From Huiozyma naganishii CBS 8797 (lineage: Eukaryota; Ascomycota; Saccharomycetes; Saccharomycetales; Saccharomycetaceae), in NCBI RefSeq assembly GCF_000348985.1, contig NC_035932.1, forward strand, positions 1 to 64,000: DNA of 64,000 bases, given 5' to 3'. This document shows positions 11,847 to 20,914 of the stretch, one piece after another. Below the pieces are notes generated by a model that was not told where the DNA came from, ran no database searches, and was given only the letters and a program-made list of their open reading frames with translations. Each line of letters opens with the position of its first letter. Position 1 is the first letter of the stretch. Both the position numbers and the translations under genes were made by a program.

Positions 11847-12039
11847 GACTAAAAATTTTCTCGAGGAAACAACAACAAACGTCTTGTCTTAAATAACAAC
11901 ATCAACAGCAACAACAACAAGAATAACAGTTCTTTCCAAACAGTTCCTCTTGTTTTACGTCTCCTTCCTCAGAGCTGCTAGGAAACGAAGTAACAAGCTA
12001 ACACAGCAAGAGACTCATCTTTCCCTCCTACTGACGAAC

Positions 12040-12975
12040 ATGCGTTTCTCTACTCTCGCTACCACCATTTCTAGTCTTTTGGTTGCTGCCTCGCAGGTCT
12101 CTGCCATGGGTGAATTGGCCTTCAATATCGGTGTTAAGAACAACGACGGCACCTGTAAGGACACCAACCAATACGAAAGTGATTTGAAGATCCTGAAACA
12201 GTACACGTCCACCGTTAAAGTGTACGCTGTCTCAGACTGTAACACTTTGCAAAACTTGGGTCCCGCTGCCGAGGCTGAAGGTTTCAACGTCTTCTTCGGG
12301 ATCTGGCCAAACGACGACGCTCACTACCAGGCTGAGAAGGATGCTTTGCAAGCGTACTTGCCCTCGTTGAAGCAATCTACCGTTGCTGGGTTCTTGGTCG
12401 GCTCTGAAGCTCTTTACCGTGACGATATGACCGCACAACAGTTGGCCGACAGAATCAATGACGCCCGTTCCTTCATCGGCAACTTGAAGGATTCCGAGGG
12501 TAACTCTTACGCCGGCAAGCAAGTTGGTACCGTCGACTCCTGGAACGTCTTGGTCGCTGGTTACAACGCACCTGCTATCCAGGCCTCCGACTTTGTCATG
12601 GCCAACGCGTTCTCCTACTGGCAGGGCCAGACGATGCAAAACTCGTCCTACTCCTTCTTTGATGATATCATGCAAGCTTTGCAAACCATCCAAACCACAA
12701 AGGGCTCCACCGACATCACTTTCTGGGTTGGTGAAACTGGCTGGCCAACGGACGGTACAAATTTCCAAGATTCGCAACCTTCTACCGAAAACGCTCAACA
12801 GTTCTGGAAGGAAGCTATTTGTTCCATGAGAGCCTGGGGTGTTAACGTCATCGTTTTTGAAGCCTTCGACGAAGATTGGAAGCCAAACACCTCCGGTACT
12901 TCTGATGTTGAAAAGCACTGGGGTGTTTGGAGCTCTGGTGACAACTTGAAGTACTCACTAAGTTGTGACTTTTAA
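12040..12975 (+). CDS. BGL2: Cell-wall endo-beta-1,3-glucanase/glucanosyltransferase Bgl2 (GH17)
   Basis: Secreted, abundant wall enzyme that cuts and rejoins beta-1,3-glucan. The ATG at 12040 starts a 23-residue signal peptide and gives 311 residues, against about 313 in S. cerevisiae. An upstream extension of the open frame to 11950 lacks a matching start. The GH17 acid/base is in GSEALYR (Glu123) and the nucleophile in GETGWPT (Glu232). There is no Ser/Thr-rich tail or GPI signal, as is normal for this protein. Codon choice is strongly biased, fitting high expression. It lies downstream of ERV29 on the same strand, matching the order seen in S. cerevisiae. Confidence 0.97.
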   Translation: MRFSTLATTISSLLVAASQVSAMGELAFNIGVKNNDGTCKDTNQYESDLKILKQYTSTVKVYAVSDCNTLQNLGPAAEAEGFNVFFGIWPNDDAHYQAEKDALQAYLPSLKQSTVAGFLVGSEALYRDDMTAQQLADRINDARSFIGNLKDSEGNSYAGKQVGTVDSWNVLVAGYNAPAIQASDFVMANAFSYWQGQTMQNSSYSFFDDIMQALQTIQTTKGSTDITFWVGETGWPTDGTNFQDSQPSTENAQQFWKEAICSMRAWGVNVIVFEAFDEDWKPNTSGTSDVEKHWGVWSSGDNLKYSLSCDF

Positions 12976-13858
12976 ATTTGAAAGGCGAAAATGGGAAGCT
13001 TATATGCCGTCCTCAAACTGAAGCAAAATGATGGTTTGAGGGAAGAATAGAGATGTTCTTGATATCTTACCGCTATCTGCTTTAGTTACTAGAACTGCTC
13101 TTTTCTCTTTTTTCTTTCTTTCATTTTGGTCAACAACACTTCCTCGTTCATAGTTGATATATTTATGTAGGCACATGTGAAAATAAACATAAGATATCAA
13201 AGGTTTTTTAGTTATGTTACACTGATTTGAAATTTTTCTTTATTACTACCATAAGGCATCCTTGAGTCAAACTCACCTATCATCCATATGATAGTCATTG
13301 AGACAGTCCTAACCGTTTGATTTTTTCAAAGTTTCGAACGGCCTAGAATGGGGAAAAAGTGGATTGAACTAAGTTGTGGAGACTAAAGTAACATCTGTTG
13401 CATCGGTTCATGTTGTTCCAAGTTGCGTTACACATACAATTTAAAAAGGGAACTTTTTGTGCCTTCTGTCTCGAGATTACCAAACTCGTTTGTACAATAT
13501 GAATGCTAAAATAAGCTTAGGTCTAGTGGCCTAATATATAGTATTTAAGGATTTTCAAAATGCAGTTCGGGAAATTCCATACACAGGAGAAGATACACTC
13601 TTTACCTTCCCTTTGCAATGTGTCTAAAATGTTTGGACGGAGGAGCATTGCTCTCCAAACTACTATACTTTAGATGAATTTATTAAGGCTTCCAAATTAG
13701 AGTTGTATATATGTTATCCGGCAGTGTCATTGACGTAGGTTAAAGAGAAATCGCTGTAACAAGCAATATATAATTTGTGTTAGCTTTGGCATTAGTTAAA
13801 AGATATCTATACTATCAATAACCAACTTTTCAGTTTGATGCGAACCAAAGTCAATTTC
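12976..13858. other. AT-rich intergenic stretch downstream of BGL2
   Basis: About 880 bases between the BGL2 stop and the first LTR. It is AT-rich, with short inverted repeats such as CTATCAT and ATGATAG near 13277-13294 and a GC hairpin near 13641-13658. No open frame of useful size is present. It may contain older retrotransposon scraps, but I could not match any part to the LTRs that follow. Confidence 0.5.
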
Positions 13859-14152
13859 TGCTGGATATAGAAAATGGCTATAATAAAGATGGTAAGATAA
13901 TTTGATACGCACTGCCAGGTGGAAGCTAATATGTCGCACTGTGATGCACATTCCTATTCTGAGATTATCTGGGAAATTCTCACATATATAAAGGCTAGTT
14001 ATATCTATAGTATCGGTCTCTGTCTTTCTGATTATACAGAAGAGACCATCGAACCATATACTTATATAGTATAACTAAGAAGTCAATTTATCTAAGTCAT
14101 ATAAATCTCTACTTAAAATGGATAGTCACGGCGAGAAAGACAATATCCAACA
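13859..14152 (+). mobile_element. Ty1/copia-like solo LTR, copy A (plus orientation)
   Basis: This block starts TGCTGGATATAG and ends TATCCAACA, so it has nearly the TG...CA ends of yeast LTRs. A TATA box (CATATATAAA) lies at 13983-13992. From about 13913 onward it matches the reverse complement of 14889-15131 with only about 20 differences over some 240 bases by eye. Near its end it contains an ATG opening MDSHGEKDNIQQ, as Ty1 LTRs include the first codons of gag. No tRNA primer-binding site follows and no 5-base target duplication is visible, so this looks like a solo or recombined LTR. Confidence 0.8.
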
Positions 14153-14252
14153 GTTATGTTATAGAAGGTTTGGGATTGCCGATCTTATACGTCCTCAGGG
14201 GGGGGGGGAGTGGGGTATGTCATCGTTTGTTATTATTGAATGGTCTTGCTTG

Positions 14253-14834
14253 CTACTTTGAGTCTCCAAACCCCATATAGCTGGCGAGTCTTTTTTCAAA
14301 CCGGACAATGGGGTTGTTTGAGATCTTGACACCGTCTTTGATCCATACAGCGTAAGCGTTCATCATATTGGCCAGCATGACATCTGTCAGTAATCTGTCG
14401 CCAATCACGGCGATTTCTTGCGGGTTGGTTGTTACATTGTTCTCTCGAAAGTACCGTAGTATCTCCTCTTTGCAGCCAGGTTTTTTCTTCGAGTGTCGTA
14501 GCACATTGACACCCGTTTGTTGTTCAATCAGCTTGGCTTCTTTGAAATCTGTGTCGTCACCTGATCCTGCAGTGTTGCTCACCACGAGCAAAGCCTTCCC
14601 CGGATAAGTTTGTTTTAGCTTTTCCCACTGGGCCTTGTACTCGGGCCATACAGTCGATTGTTTCGGATATGCAAAGCAATTGTCCTTGTCCAATACTATA
14701 GCTTTTATGGAATTGTTTACAGGGATAGGAACCTGGTCGAAGGTGGGAAACACAGCATGGGGTTTACATAGTTTGGGATTGTACAGCAGTTTGAAAGCAT
14801 TCAAGGTTCCAAGTATGTTTAGGTCTTGCAACAT
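14253..14834 (-). CDS. GEP4: Mitochondrial phosphatidylglycerophosphatase Gep4 (HAD family)
   Basis: Removes phosphate from phosphatidylglycerol phosphate at the mitochondrial inner membrane, a step of cardiolipin synthesis. The ATG at 14834 gives 193 residues, near the 185 of the S. cerevisiae protein. The HAD nucleophile motif is VLDKDN (Asp49, Asp51), followed by the VSNTAG Thr/Ser motif and GDRLLTDV (residues 145-152). The N-terminal segment NAFKLLYNPKLCKPH is typical of the family. In S. cerevisiae the gene is YHR100C, away from the neighbours seen here. Here it is isolated between two LTR copies in inverted orientation, with LTR B only 54 bases upstream of its start codon, so its promoter probably lies in retrotransposon sequence. 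The open frame is intact. Confidence 0.93.
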   Translation of the reverse strand: MLQDLNILGTLNAFKLLYNPKLCKPHAVFPTFDQVPIPVNNSIKAIVLDKDNCFAYPKQSTVWPEYKAQWEKLKQTYPGKALLVVSNTAGSGDDTDFKEAKLIEQQTGVNVLRHSKKKPGCKEEILRYFRENNVTTNPQEIAVIGDRLLTDVMLANMMNAYAVWIKDGVKISNNPIVRFEKRLASYMGFGDSK

Positions 14835-14890
14835 TCCGTGGTTCCCGGTCCCTTTTGACCCTGTTACCCTGTGAAAGATGGTATCTTTTG

Positions 14891-14923
14891 TTAGATATCA
14901 TCTTTTTCGCCGTGACTATCCAT
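14891..14923 (-). other. Short upstream open frame in LTR B, before GEP4
   Basis: An ATG within LTR B opens ten codons (MDSHGEKDDI) and then meets TAA at 14891-14893. In the related copy A the same start reads on without a stop. This is the remnant of the gag start codon region. Any transcript started at the LTR TATA would carry it as an upstream open frame 57 bases before the GEP4 start, so it could dampen GEP4 translation. Confidence 0.55.
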
Positions 14924-15049
14924 TTTGAGTAGAGATTTAGATGACTTAGGTAAAGTTGACTTCTTAGTTATACTATTTAAGTATAAGGTTCAATGGTCTC
15001 TTCTGTATGTTCAGAAAGACAGAGACCGATACTATAGATATAACTAGCC

Positions 15050-15059
15050 TTTATATATG
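15050..15059 (-). promoter_or_regulatory. LTR-borne TATA box facing GEP4
   Basis: CATATATAAA on the minus strand is conserved in both LTR copies and lies 216 bases upstream of the GEP4 ATG, a normal yeast distance. No other TATA-like element lies between it and the gene. Confidence 0.55.
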
Positions 15060-15356
15060 TGAGAATTTCCCAGATAATCTCAGAATAGGAATACGTATCA
15101 CAGTGCGACATATTAACTTCCACCTGGCATTAGTGTTATACGTTTCATATTCTGTTTATGCCTATGATGATATCTTATCACCCCTATACTAGTCATTTTC
15201 TATATTCAACACATTATGCAACTACTTCCCTTCAATATTCTTTTAATTTAACTGATATCAATTTTTTTTCCCAATTCATGTTTATTCATTATTTTGTTTT
15301 CCACTTCTAAAATAATAAAAAAAGTCGATTAAAATGTTAAATTCTAGGAGTCCTTC

Positions 15357-15634
15357 TGTGGGAATATCTGATGTATTAGTGACGGATACGTCACTCTATG
15401 AAGCATCAGATATGCCTATTGGGTTAAAACAACCCAAAGGTCCCAACCGGTTGCTGATGTAGGGACCAGTAGGGTCCCTGCAGCCGTTACTTACAAGCTC
15501 GATTCTATTAAAAGGTACATAAAGCGTTATGTAAAACTACAAGGAGATTATCTCAACGACAATCTTTTGTATAAAAACTTTTCTTACAGAACGGTCCATA
15601 TGATATGATCATATTCTGATTTCACATCTCAACA
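15357..15634 (+). mobile_element. LTR-like element with consecutive hairpins
   Basis: The block starts TGTGGGAATATC and ends CATCTCAACA, giving TG...CA ends at an LTR-like length of 278 bases. It does not resemble LTR A or B. Its 5' half is a series of inverted repeats. ATATCTGATG (15364-15373) pairs with CATCAGATAT (15404-15413) around GTGACG (15379-15384) and CGTCAC (15389-15394). TTGGGTT (15419-15425) pairs with AACCCAA (15431-15437). GGTCCC (15439-15444) pairs with GGGACC (15462-15467), which can also pair with GGTCCC at 15473-15478. No target-site duplication is visible. The alternative is a structured RNA or transcription-end region for YOR1, whose stop codon is 66 bases away. The LTR call is tentative. 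Confidence 0.45.
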
Positions 15635-15699
15635 TATAATGCTAGTAAATAAAAGTGTTTATTTAAATATAGTTCCGGATACTTTCCTTTATAATCTAC

Positions 15700-18600
15700 T
15701 CATCTACGCTTAAAGTCTTCATCCGAAATGCCTGACCTCAAACACATGCTTCTGAAGATACTGTTTTTGTCATTGAATAATTCCCATGGTTTTTCATATT
15801 CGGCAATCACACCCTTTTCCAGTACAAGAATTTTATCGTAGGACAAAATGGTTTTCAGTCTATGCGCAATACACAAAATGGTACAGTCTCCAAACTCTGA
15901 AACAATACGGCTCTGGATCTTCCCATCAGTTTCATAATCCACTGAAGACGTCGCCTCGTCTAAGATCAAAATTTTAGAGTTCCTCACCAAAGCTCTAGTC
16001 AAAGCCAACATCTGTCTTTCACCCAGAGAAAAGTTGGAACCTTCCTCCTCAACCAGTTCGTCGAGATGGAACTTATGCATGTTCGAATACGAGTTATTTT
16101 CGTCTGGCTTCTCCAACTTTATATCATTCAAGTTCTCCCTCTCGACGACACCAGTTCTAATTAAAGCATCCCATAATAAATCATCAGAACATTCCTTGAA
16201 TGGATCCAAATTCTTCCTAATCGTACCTCTAAACAATACTGGATCTTGTGGAATAATTGTCAACTTCTTACGCAGATCATACAAACCAATTTTGCGTATA
16301 TCAACTCCATCAATGACAATTTTACCATCAGATAACTCGTTCAGCCTGTACAGAGCACTCATGATCGTAGACTTACCAGCACCTGTACGACCGCAAATAC
16401 CAATCTTCTCACCATTATTAATTTTCAGGTTCATATTCTTCAGCACAACTGGCAGACCTGGTCTGTAGGCAAAATTAACATCGATAAAGTCGATATCTCC
16501 CTTTTCCGGCCACGATTCTGGTGGAGATACCTCAGGTTTTCTGTAAGCAGCTTCCAAAGGTAGTTCTGTGGCGTAAGTAACCAATCTCTCGGCACTGTTC
16601 ATATCGTTTTCAGTTTGAGTTAATGCTCTAAGAATTGTATTCAAAAGACCTGGCAATTGCAAGACGTACGTCAACAATACACCAACAGAACCTGCAGAAA
16701 TGGGGAACGCTCTAGTTACACACAACAAAGTGATAATCAGAGCAAAGACAACGGCAACACTATCCAACAAGATGGCCACCCACCTTTGCACGGCGACAAT
16801 CAAATAACCAGCCTCATTCATCTTGTTGATCAAGTAATCTGTCTTCGCGAGAAACCTCTCCTGTGATCCGTATGCCTTGATAGTATCCATACCTCCTAAA
16901 ACCTCGTTGAAGTTATTATAAACGAAGGAACGTTGAACAGCTTCTAATCTTTTAATCTCTCTACCGGTCGATTGGTAGTGATCACAAATCAGCACAAAAA
17001 TGATAAGCAGAAAGGGAACCGCAATTGCGAACCATGGCAGATAAACGATACACATAACGATCACCCCAATGAGGTTCCCGACTTGGGATAACATCAGACG
17101 GATACTTTCCGTCAACTCGTTGTCTAAACTGTCTGTATCCTTTGTGAATCTGTTCAAAATCCGACCAAGAGGAGTGGTATCCAAGTATGACATTGGCGTG
17201 TGCAGAATCCTTTCGACTGCTTTTAAGTTCAACCATTTCGAAGCACGGAGACCCAGCGTACAAAGCAGTGTGAATTGCAAGTTCATGAACAGATAGGCGC
17301 CAAAAACAAAGAAGGAGTACATCCCCATATAAAAACTGGTCGACCTATCTTTCCACTTGTCTTCCGTCCAGTACGATAGCCAAACTGATGAGAACAGGTT
17401 GCAGAATGTGGTACCCATGATGAAAATGATGTACATTGGAATTACAACGACCCCCCATTTCCCGACAGCGGCATTGAGGTACGTTGTGTAAATTTTGAGC
17501 TTGATACTATTAACTGCCCTCTCCTCCTTGGAAATTAAGGCCCCATCTGGCTCCGCTTCTAAAGTATTTTGTTTCAAAAGGGTGTTTGGGTCCTTTTCGT
17601 TTTTCAAAGCATCCTTCTCTCGTTCCTCCAATTCCAGCTCTTTGTCTTCTGCAATATCTTTCGTTTGACTGGAGTACTGGAGTAACGAGACCAAAGTTTG
17701 ATTCCTCCCCTTCAATTCATCCAAAGTTCCAAAATCAAATGAGCCGTTAGGCCCCACAACAATAATTCTATCTGCCCTTTCAATCACGGATAACTGATGT
17801 GTGGCCAATATCCTTGTTTTTCCCTTCAAGATACCGAGTAGACAGTCGTCCATAATATGTTTCCCTACACGGGAGTCGACTGCACTCAAGACGTCATCGA
17901 ACAAAAAAATGTCTTTGTTCTTGTAGACTGCTCTAGCCAAATTAATACGCGCCTTTTGACCACCGGAAAGAGTGATACCACGCTCACCAATTTCAGTTCT
18001 GTCACCAGCAGGGAGGATCTTCAAATCTGCGTCTAGGGAACACACTTCGACGATTTCGTTGTATCTGGCTTCTTCGTATGGGGATCCAAAGAGGATGTTA
18101 TCCCTCACGGTGGCGTTCAAGATCCATGGGTAACCACAGAGTAATAATTCACCGTTGACTTCGACTCGGCCCGAAGTTTGTTTCATAAACCCTGCCATTG
18201 CGTTCAGAAGGGAAGTTTTACCTGTACCGATAGGACCTGTCACGATGATAAACTCGCCCTTGAAAATTTCCAAGTTCAAATCCGTGAAGGACGTAAAAGA
18301 TTTATTTTTATCACCGGAGGACCCGCTCGATACCAATGATTTTTCGTCGTCGATATTGGCCTTTGGGTTAATCACTTTCTTTGATTTTTTGGCAAAAAAC
18401 CCCTTCTTCTCCTCTGTTTCCGCGTCCTTCTTTGCCCTTTCGTCTATGGATTCGAAATCTTCCCATTCGAAACAACCGTGTTCGATCTTCAAAGCCATAT
18501 TTGGATCGCTTCCCTCCGCAGGGGTGAAATCGCTTGAATATTCCTCGGATGACTCAAACAGGGCCTGCATACGTCCCAACCCTACGAGCATATCTACACC

Positions 18601-20028
18601 TGTACCGATGGCAATCGGGAAAAAAAACATCTGCAGAGACAAAACTTGAAACAGGGACAAAGAAGCGAAAATGTTCCCCGGGTTTCTTCCACCCTTGTTA
18701 ACTTTGTACATGCACAGGAATGTGGCCAAGGAGGCGATATTGGGGATGGACATCCCCATAGCAATAATGAAGTTTCTAATGTATTGCATCTGGCGCACTT
18801 TCACGATCTCTTGGGACCTTACGTCGACCACGTTTTTGTTGTACGCGTCCTCCCATGCGTAGTATTTAACCATTTTCATGTTGTTGAGGATCTCTCTCAT
18901 CAGTGTGACTCTTGCGTCTGTGAATTTGTTTGCCTTCATTCTGATTGTCATGATGATCTTGAACACGGATAAAGTGGCGAAGAAGCCTAGGAAGAAGATA
19001 CCTAGCCCTACAAGGGCAATGACACCGACGTTGACGATCAACAGGACGATGCAGATGGCCATGACTGCTGGAAACCCTACGAGGAAAGGTTGGAATGATA
19101 TGGCGAACTCTATTCTTGCCGCGTCCGTGGTGACAAACGAGGTGACCTTCCCATTGGGGAACTTATGTCTTGTGTAGTTTGAAGCCTTGAGCATCTTTGT
19201 GAGAGCCGCCTTTGTGAGCACTGCTTTGACCATACATCCTGTCATTTGAGAGAAATGGAAGAAGTGGTTGAAGAAGAGACCGTTCACCAACATCATTACA
19301 CATGCTCCGATAGCGTAACCGATCCCACTGTTAACTTTCAAGTCATGGATGTACGCCTTCCTTTCGACGAACTCGATCAATCTTTTTGTTATCATTGGAT
19401 TGAACCCGGAGGCACAGTTAGCGAGTACGGCGAACAGACACGCCAGTAGAAAGTGCTCTTTAAATGTGAAAAACAGGACTTTCGCCAGTGTTATTTTGGG
19501 TAATTTAATCTCCTCATCGTGTCTACCGTCTTTTTTACCTGCCTTGGCAAAATAGTACTCTAAATTATCGTCAAACCTCTTGTGTAAAGTTTCAATGGAC
19601 AATTTCTCATCCATTTTGAAAAGATCATTCGGTTGGATGGTTCTCTTGTAACCTACTCTAACGATGGGGAACACCCACCATATAAACAGACTTGACAGCG
19701 GGTTACTATGCAACAGAGGGTACACTTTCCTCTCACTATCATCCTGCGGTACATCTTTGATCCTTTTGGAATGTAGAAAGGAAAACAATCTTTTCTGTGG
19801 GTATATCTCTGAATCGGTAACTTTCTCTATATCTGTTTGATTCAAAAAAGTCTTTGGCTTGTTCTTATTCAGCAAGTACTCACCAGAGGGCAAGTATGCA
19901 GTATCTGTGGACGTCCTATGCGGTGGTAAATGTTCCGATGGCGAAGAAGTAGTCCCACTCAGCGTATTCGTTGAAGCTGAGTGCACTTGTGGCGACTCCT
20001 TCCCTGAACTACTATCTATTGACGACAT
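15700..20028 (-). CDS. YOR1: Plasma-membrane ABC exporter Yor1 (ABCC/MRP type)
   Basis: ATP-driven pump for oligomycin and other organic anions and drugs at the plasma membrane. The ATG at 20028 gives 1,442 residues, against about 1,477 in S. cerevisiae. Order is N-terminal cytosolic region, first membrane domain, NBD1 (Walker A GPIGTGKT near residue 600, signature LSGGQ near 690, Walker B IFLFDD), linker, second membrane domain, NBD2 (Walker A GRTGAGKST near 1215, signature written SLGER near 1335, Walker B LILDEATSSVD, H-loop AHRL). The altered second signature is normal for this class. The upstream region shared with PXR1 carries Pdr1/Pdr3-type sites. It lies between the GEP4/LTR island and PXR1, in the position expected from S. 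cerevisiae YGR281W. Confidence 0.97.
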   Translation of the reverse strand: MSSIDSSSGKESPQVHSASTNTLSGTTSSPSEHLPPHRTSTDTAYLPSGEYLLNKNKPKTFLNQTDIEKVTDSEIYPQKRLFSFLHSKRIKDVPQDDSERKVYPLLHSNPLSSLFIWWVFPIVRVGYKRTIQPNDLFKMDEKLSIETLHKRFDDNLEYYFAKAGKKDGRHDEEIKLPKITLAKVLFFTFKEHFLLACLFAVLANCASGFNPMITKRLIEFVERKAYIHDLKVNSGIGYAIGACVMMLVNGLFFNHFFHFSQMTGCMVKAVLTKAALTKMLKASNYTRHKFPNGKVTSFVTTDAARIEFAISFQPFLVGFPAVMAICIVLLIVNVGVIALVGLGIFFLGFFATLSVFKIIMTIRMKANKFTDARVTLMREILNNMKMVKYYAWEDAYNKNVVDVRSQEIVKVRQMQYIRNFIIAMGMSIPNIASLATFLCMYKVNKGGRNPGNIFASLSLFQVLSLQMFFFPIAIGTGVDMLVGLGRMQALFESSEEYSSDFTPAEGSDPNMALKIEHGCFEWEDFESIDERAKKDAETEEKKGFFAKKSKKVINPKANIDDEKSLVSSGSSGDKNKSFTSFTDLNLEIFKGEFIIVTGPIGTGKTSLLNAMAGFMKQTSGRVEVNGELLLCGYPWILNATVRDNILFGSPYEEARYNEIVEVCSLDADLKILPAGDRTEIGERGITLSGGQKARINLARAVYKNKDIFLFDDVLSAVDSRVGKHIMDDCLLGILKGKTRILATHQLSVIERADRIIVVGPNGSFDFGTLDELKGRNQTLVSLLQYSSQTKDIAEDKELELEEREKDALKNEKDPNTLLKQNTLEAEPDGALISKEERAVNSIKLKIYTTYLNAAVGKWGVVVIPMYIIFIMGTTFCNLFSSVWLSYWTEDKWKDRSTSFYMGMYSFFVFGAYLFMNLQFTLLCTLGLRASKWLNLKAVERILHTPMSYLDTTPLGRILNRFTKDTDSLDNELTESIRLMLSQVGNLIGVIVMCIVYLPWFAIAVPFLLIIFVLICDHYQSTGREIKRLEAVQRSFVYNNFNEVLGGMDTIKAYGSQERFLAKTDYLINKMNEAGYLIVAVQRWVAILLDSVAVVFALIITLLCVTRAFPISAGSVGVLLTYVLQLPGLLNTILRALTQTENDMNSAERLVTYATELPLEAAYRKPEVSPPESWPEKGDIDFIDVNFAYRPGLPVVLKNMNLKINNGEKIGICGRTGAGKSTIMSALYRLNELSDGKIVIDGVDIRKIGLYDLRKKLTIIPQDPVLFRGTIRKNLDPFKECSDDLLWDALIRTGVVERENLNDIKLEKPDENNSYSNMHKFHLDELVEEEGSNFSLGERQMLALTRALVRNSKILILDEATSSVDYETDGKIQSRIVSEFGDCTILCIAHRLKTILSYDKILVLEKGVIAEYEKPWELFNDKNSIFRSMCLRSGISDEDFKRR

Positions 20029-20523
20029 AGTCGAGATGCAAAGCAGTAGAGAGCGCTGCCGGGGTGCTATAAATTCTCGATAATCTATCTAAACTGGGAT
20101 ATAGCAGTGTTTAGTCAGCGACAGCTAACCCGAAAAAAAGAAAAGTGAAAATTCGATTCTTCTCTCTTATGTGTACAGTGCCAGAGCGCAACCAATATAC
20201 CAGCTTGCCTTCGCTCAAAAGGCAGTAGAATGTGTTCTGTTGTGCTGGCGTAGACTCTGAAAAGTCGACAAGATCTCAAAGATGAGACTCTGGGGTGGGT
20301 AGGTACAGCTATATATATCTCTTTCGCAGTACTGACTGATAAATGCAGAGAGAACAGACGGATAGAAAGATAAAGCTGTCAAAGGGCGATGCTCACCCTC
20401 TCACCGCCGCCGCAGAGAAAACTTCGCAGAAGAGTCGTACGCGGAAGCTGGGCGGTGCGACAGAAAGAGACGGAACCCTAAAAAACACACACGCACAGCG
20501 CGCCGCAAGCAGTTAGGGCTGGT

Positions 20524-20571
20524 TCCGCGGAAGACCGCCGCGTCCCGCAGCTGGTTCCGCGGCCCCCGCGG
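20524..20571. promoter_or_regulatory. Pleiotropic drug response elements upstream of YOR1
   Basis: The perfect Pdr1/Pdr3 site TCCGCGGA lies at 20524-20531, with a one-base variant TCCGCGGC at 20556-20563 and a bare CCGCGG core at 20566-20571. They sit about 500 bases upstream of the YOR1 ATG in an unusually GC-rich segment (about 20400-20700). S. cerevisiae YOR1 is a known Pdr1/Pdr3 target through one such element, so function is likely by analogy. Confidence 0.7.
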
Positions 20572-20742
20572 CGGAGAAAGCGGCGATTGCGCTGCACGGT
20601 CGGGCCGGGGCTGTGTGGTGCACTAGTGGCGGTAGCAGCAGCACGCTGGACCCACCCCCACGCTTCCGACCCACGTCTTTGCAGCGTGCTCCGGGTAGCA
20701 CATTCTCTCTCTCTCTTGTTCTGTTCAGAGGAGATGAGGCAC

Positions 20743-20764
20743 CGATGAGGCACTGAAAAATTTT
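20743..20764 (+). promoter_or_regulatory. PAC and RRPE elements before PXR1
   Basis: CGATGAG (20743-20749, PAC core) is followed five bases later by TGAAAAATTTT (20754-20764, a perfect RRPE), about 150 bases upstream of the PXR1 start. A second, weaker GATGAG lies at 20733-20738. This pair marks ribosome-biogenesis promoters in S. cerevisiae (Dot6/Tod6 and Stb3 binding). Confidence 0.75.
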
Positions 20765-20914
20765 CTGGTATAATTTTATTTTTTTTGTTCAGTAGTGCGT
20801 TTGAAAGTTAACGCTGGAACGATTGGGCATCGCAAGAGGAAAGATACGCTACAACTGTTCCTCCTTGTGGTTGGCGCTTCTTGTTTCTGTCTGTCTACCG
20901 AACACAACTGCGCG

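Larger units (their letters stand above)
14889..15211 (-). mobile_element. Ty1/copia-like solo LTR, copy B (minus orientation)
   Basis: Read on the minus strand this block begins TGTTGAATATAG at 15211 and ends ATATCTAACA at 14889, giving TG...CA ends and about 323 bases. It is the inverted partner of copy A, with about 20 differences over some 240 bases, and keeps the same TATA box and the same gag-start ATG. No 5-base target-site duplication is visible on either side. Its transcription direction points into GEP4. Confidence 0.82.

Noticed and set aside
13859..15634. Full-length Ty element between the LTRs
   Set aside because: The interval contains only GEP4 and short spacers. No gag-pol frame or tRNA primer-binding site follows either LTR.
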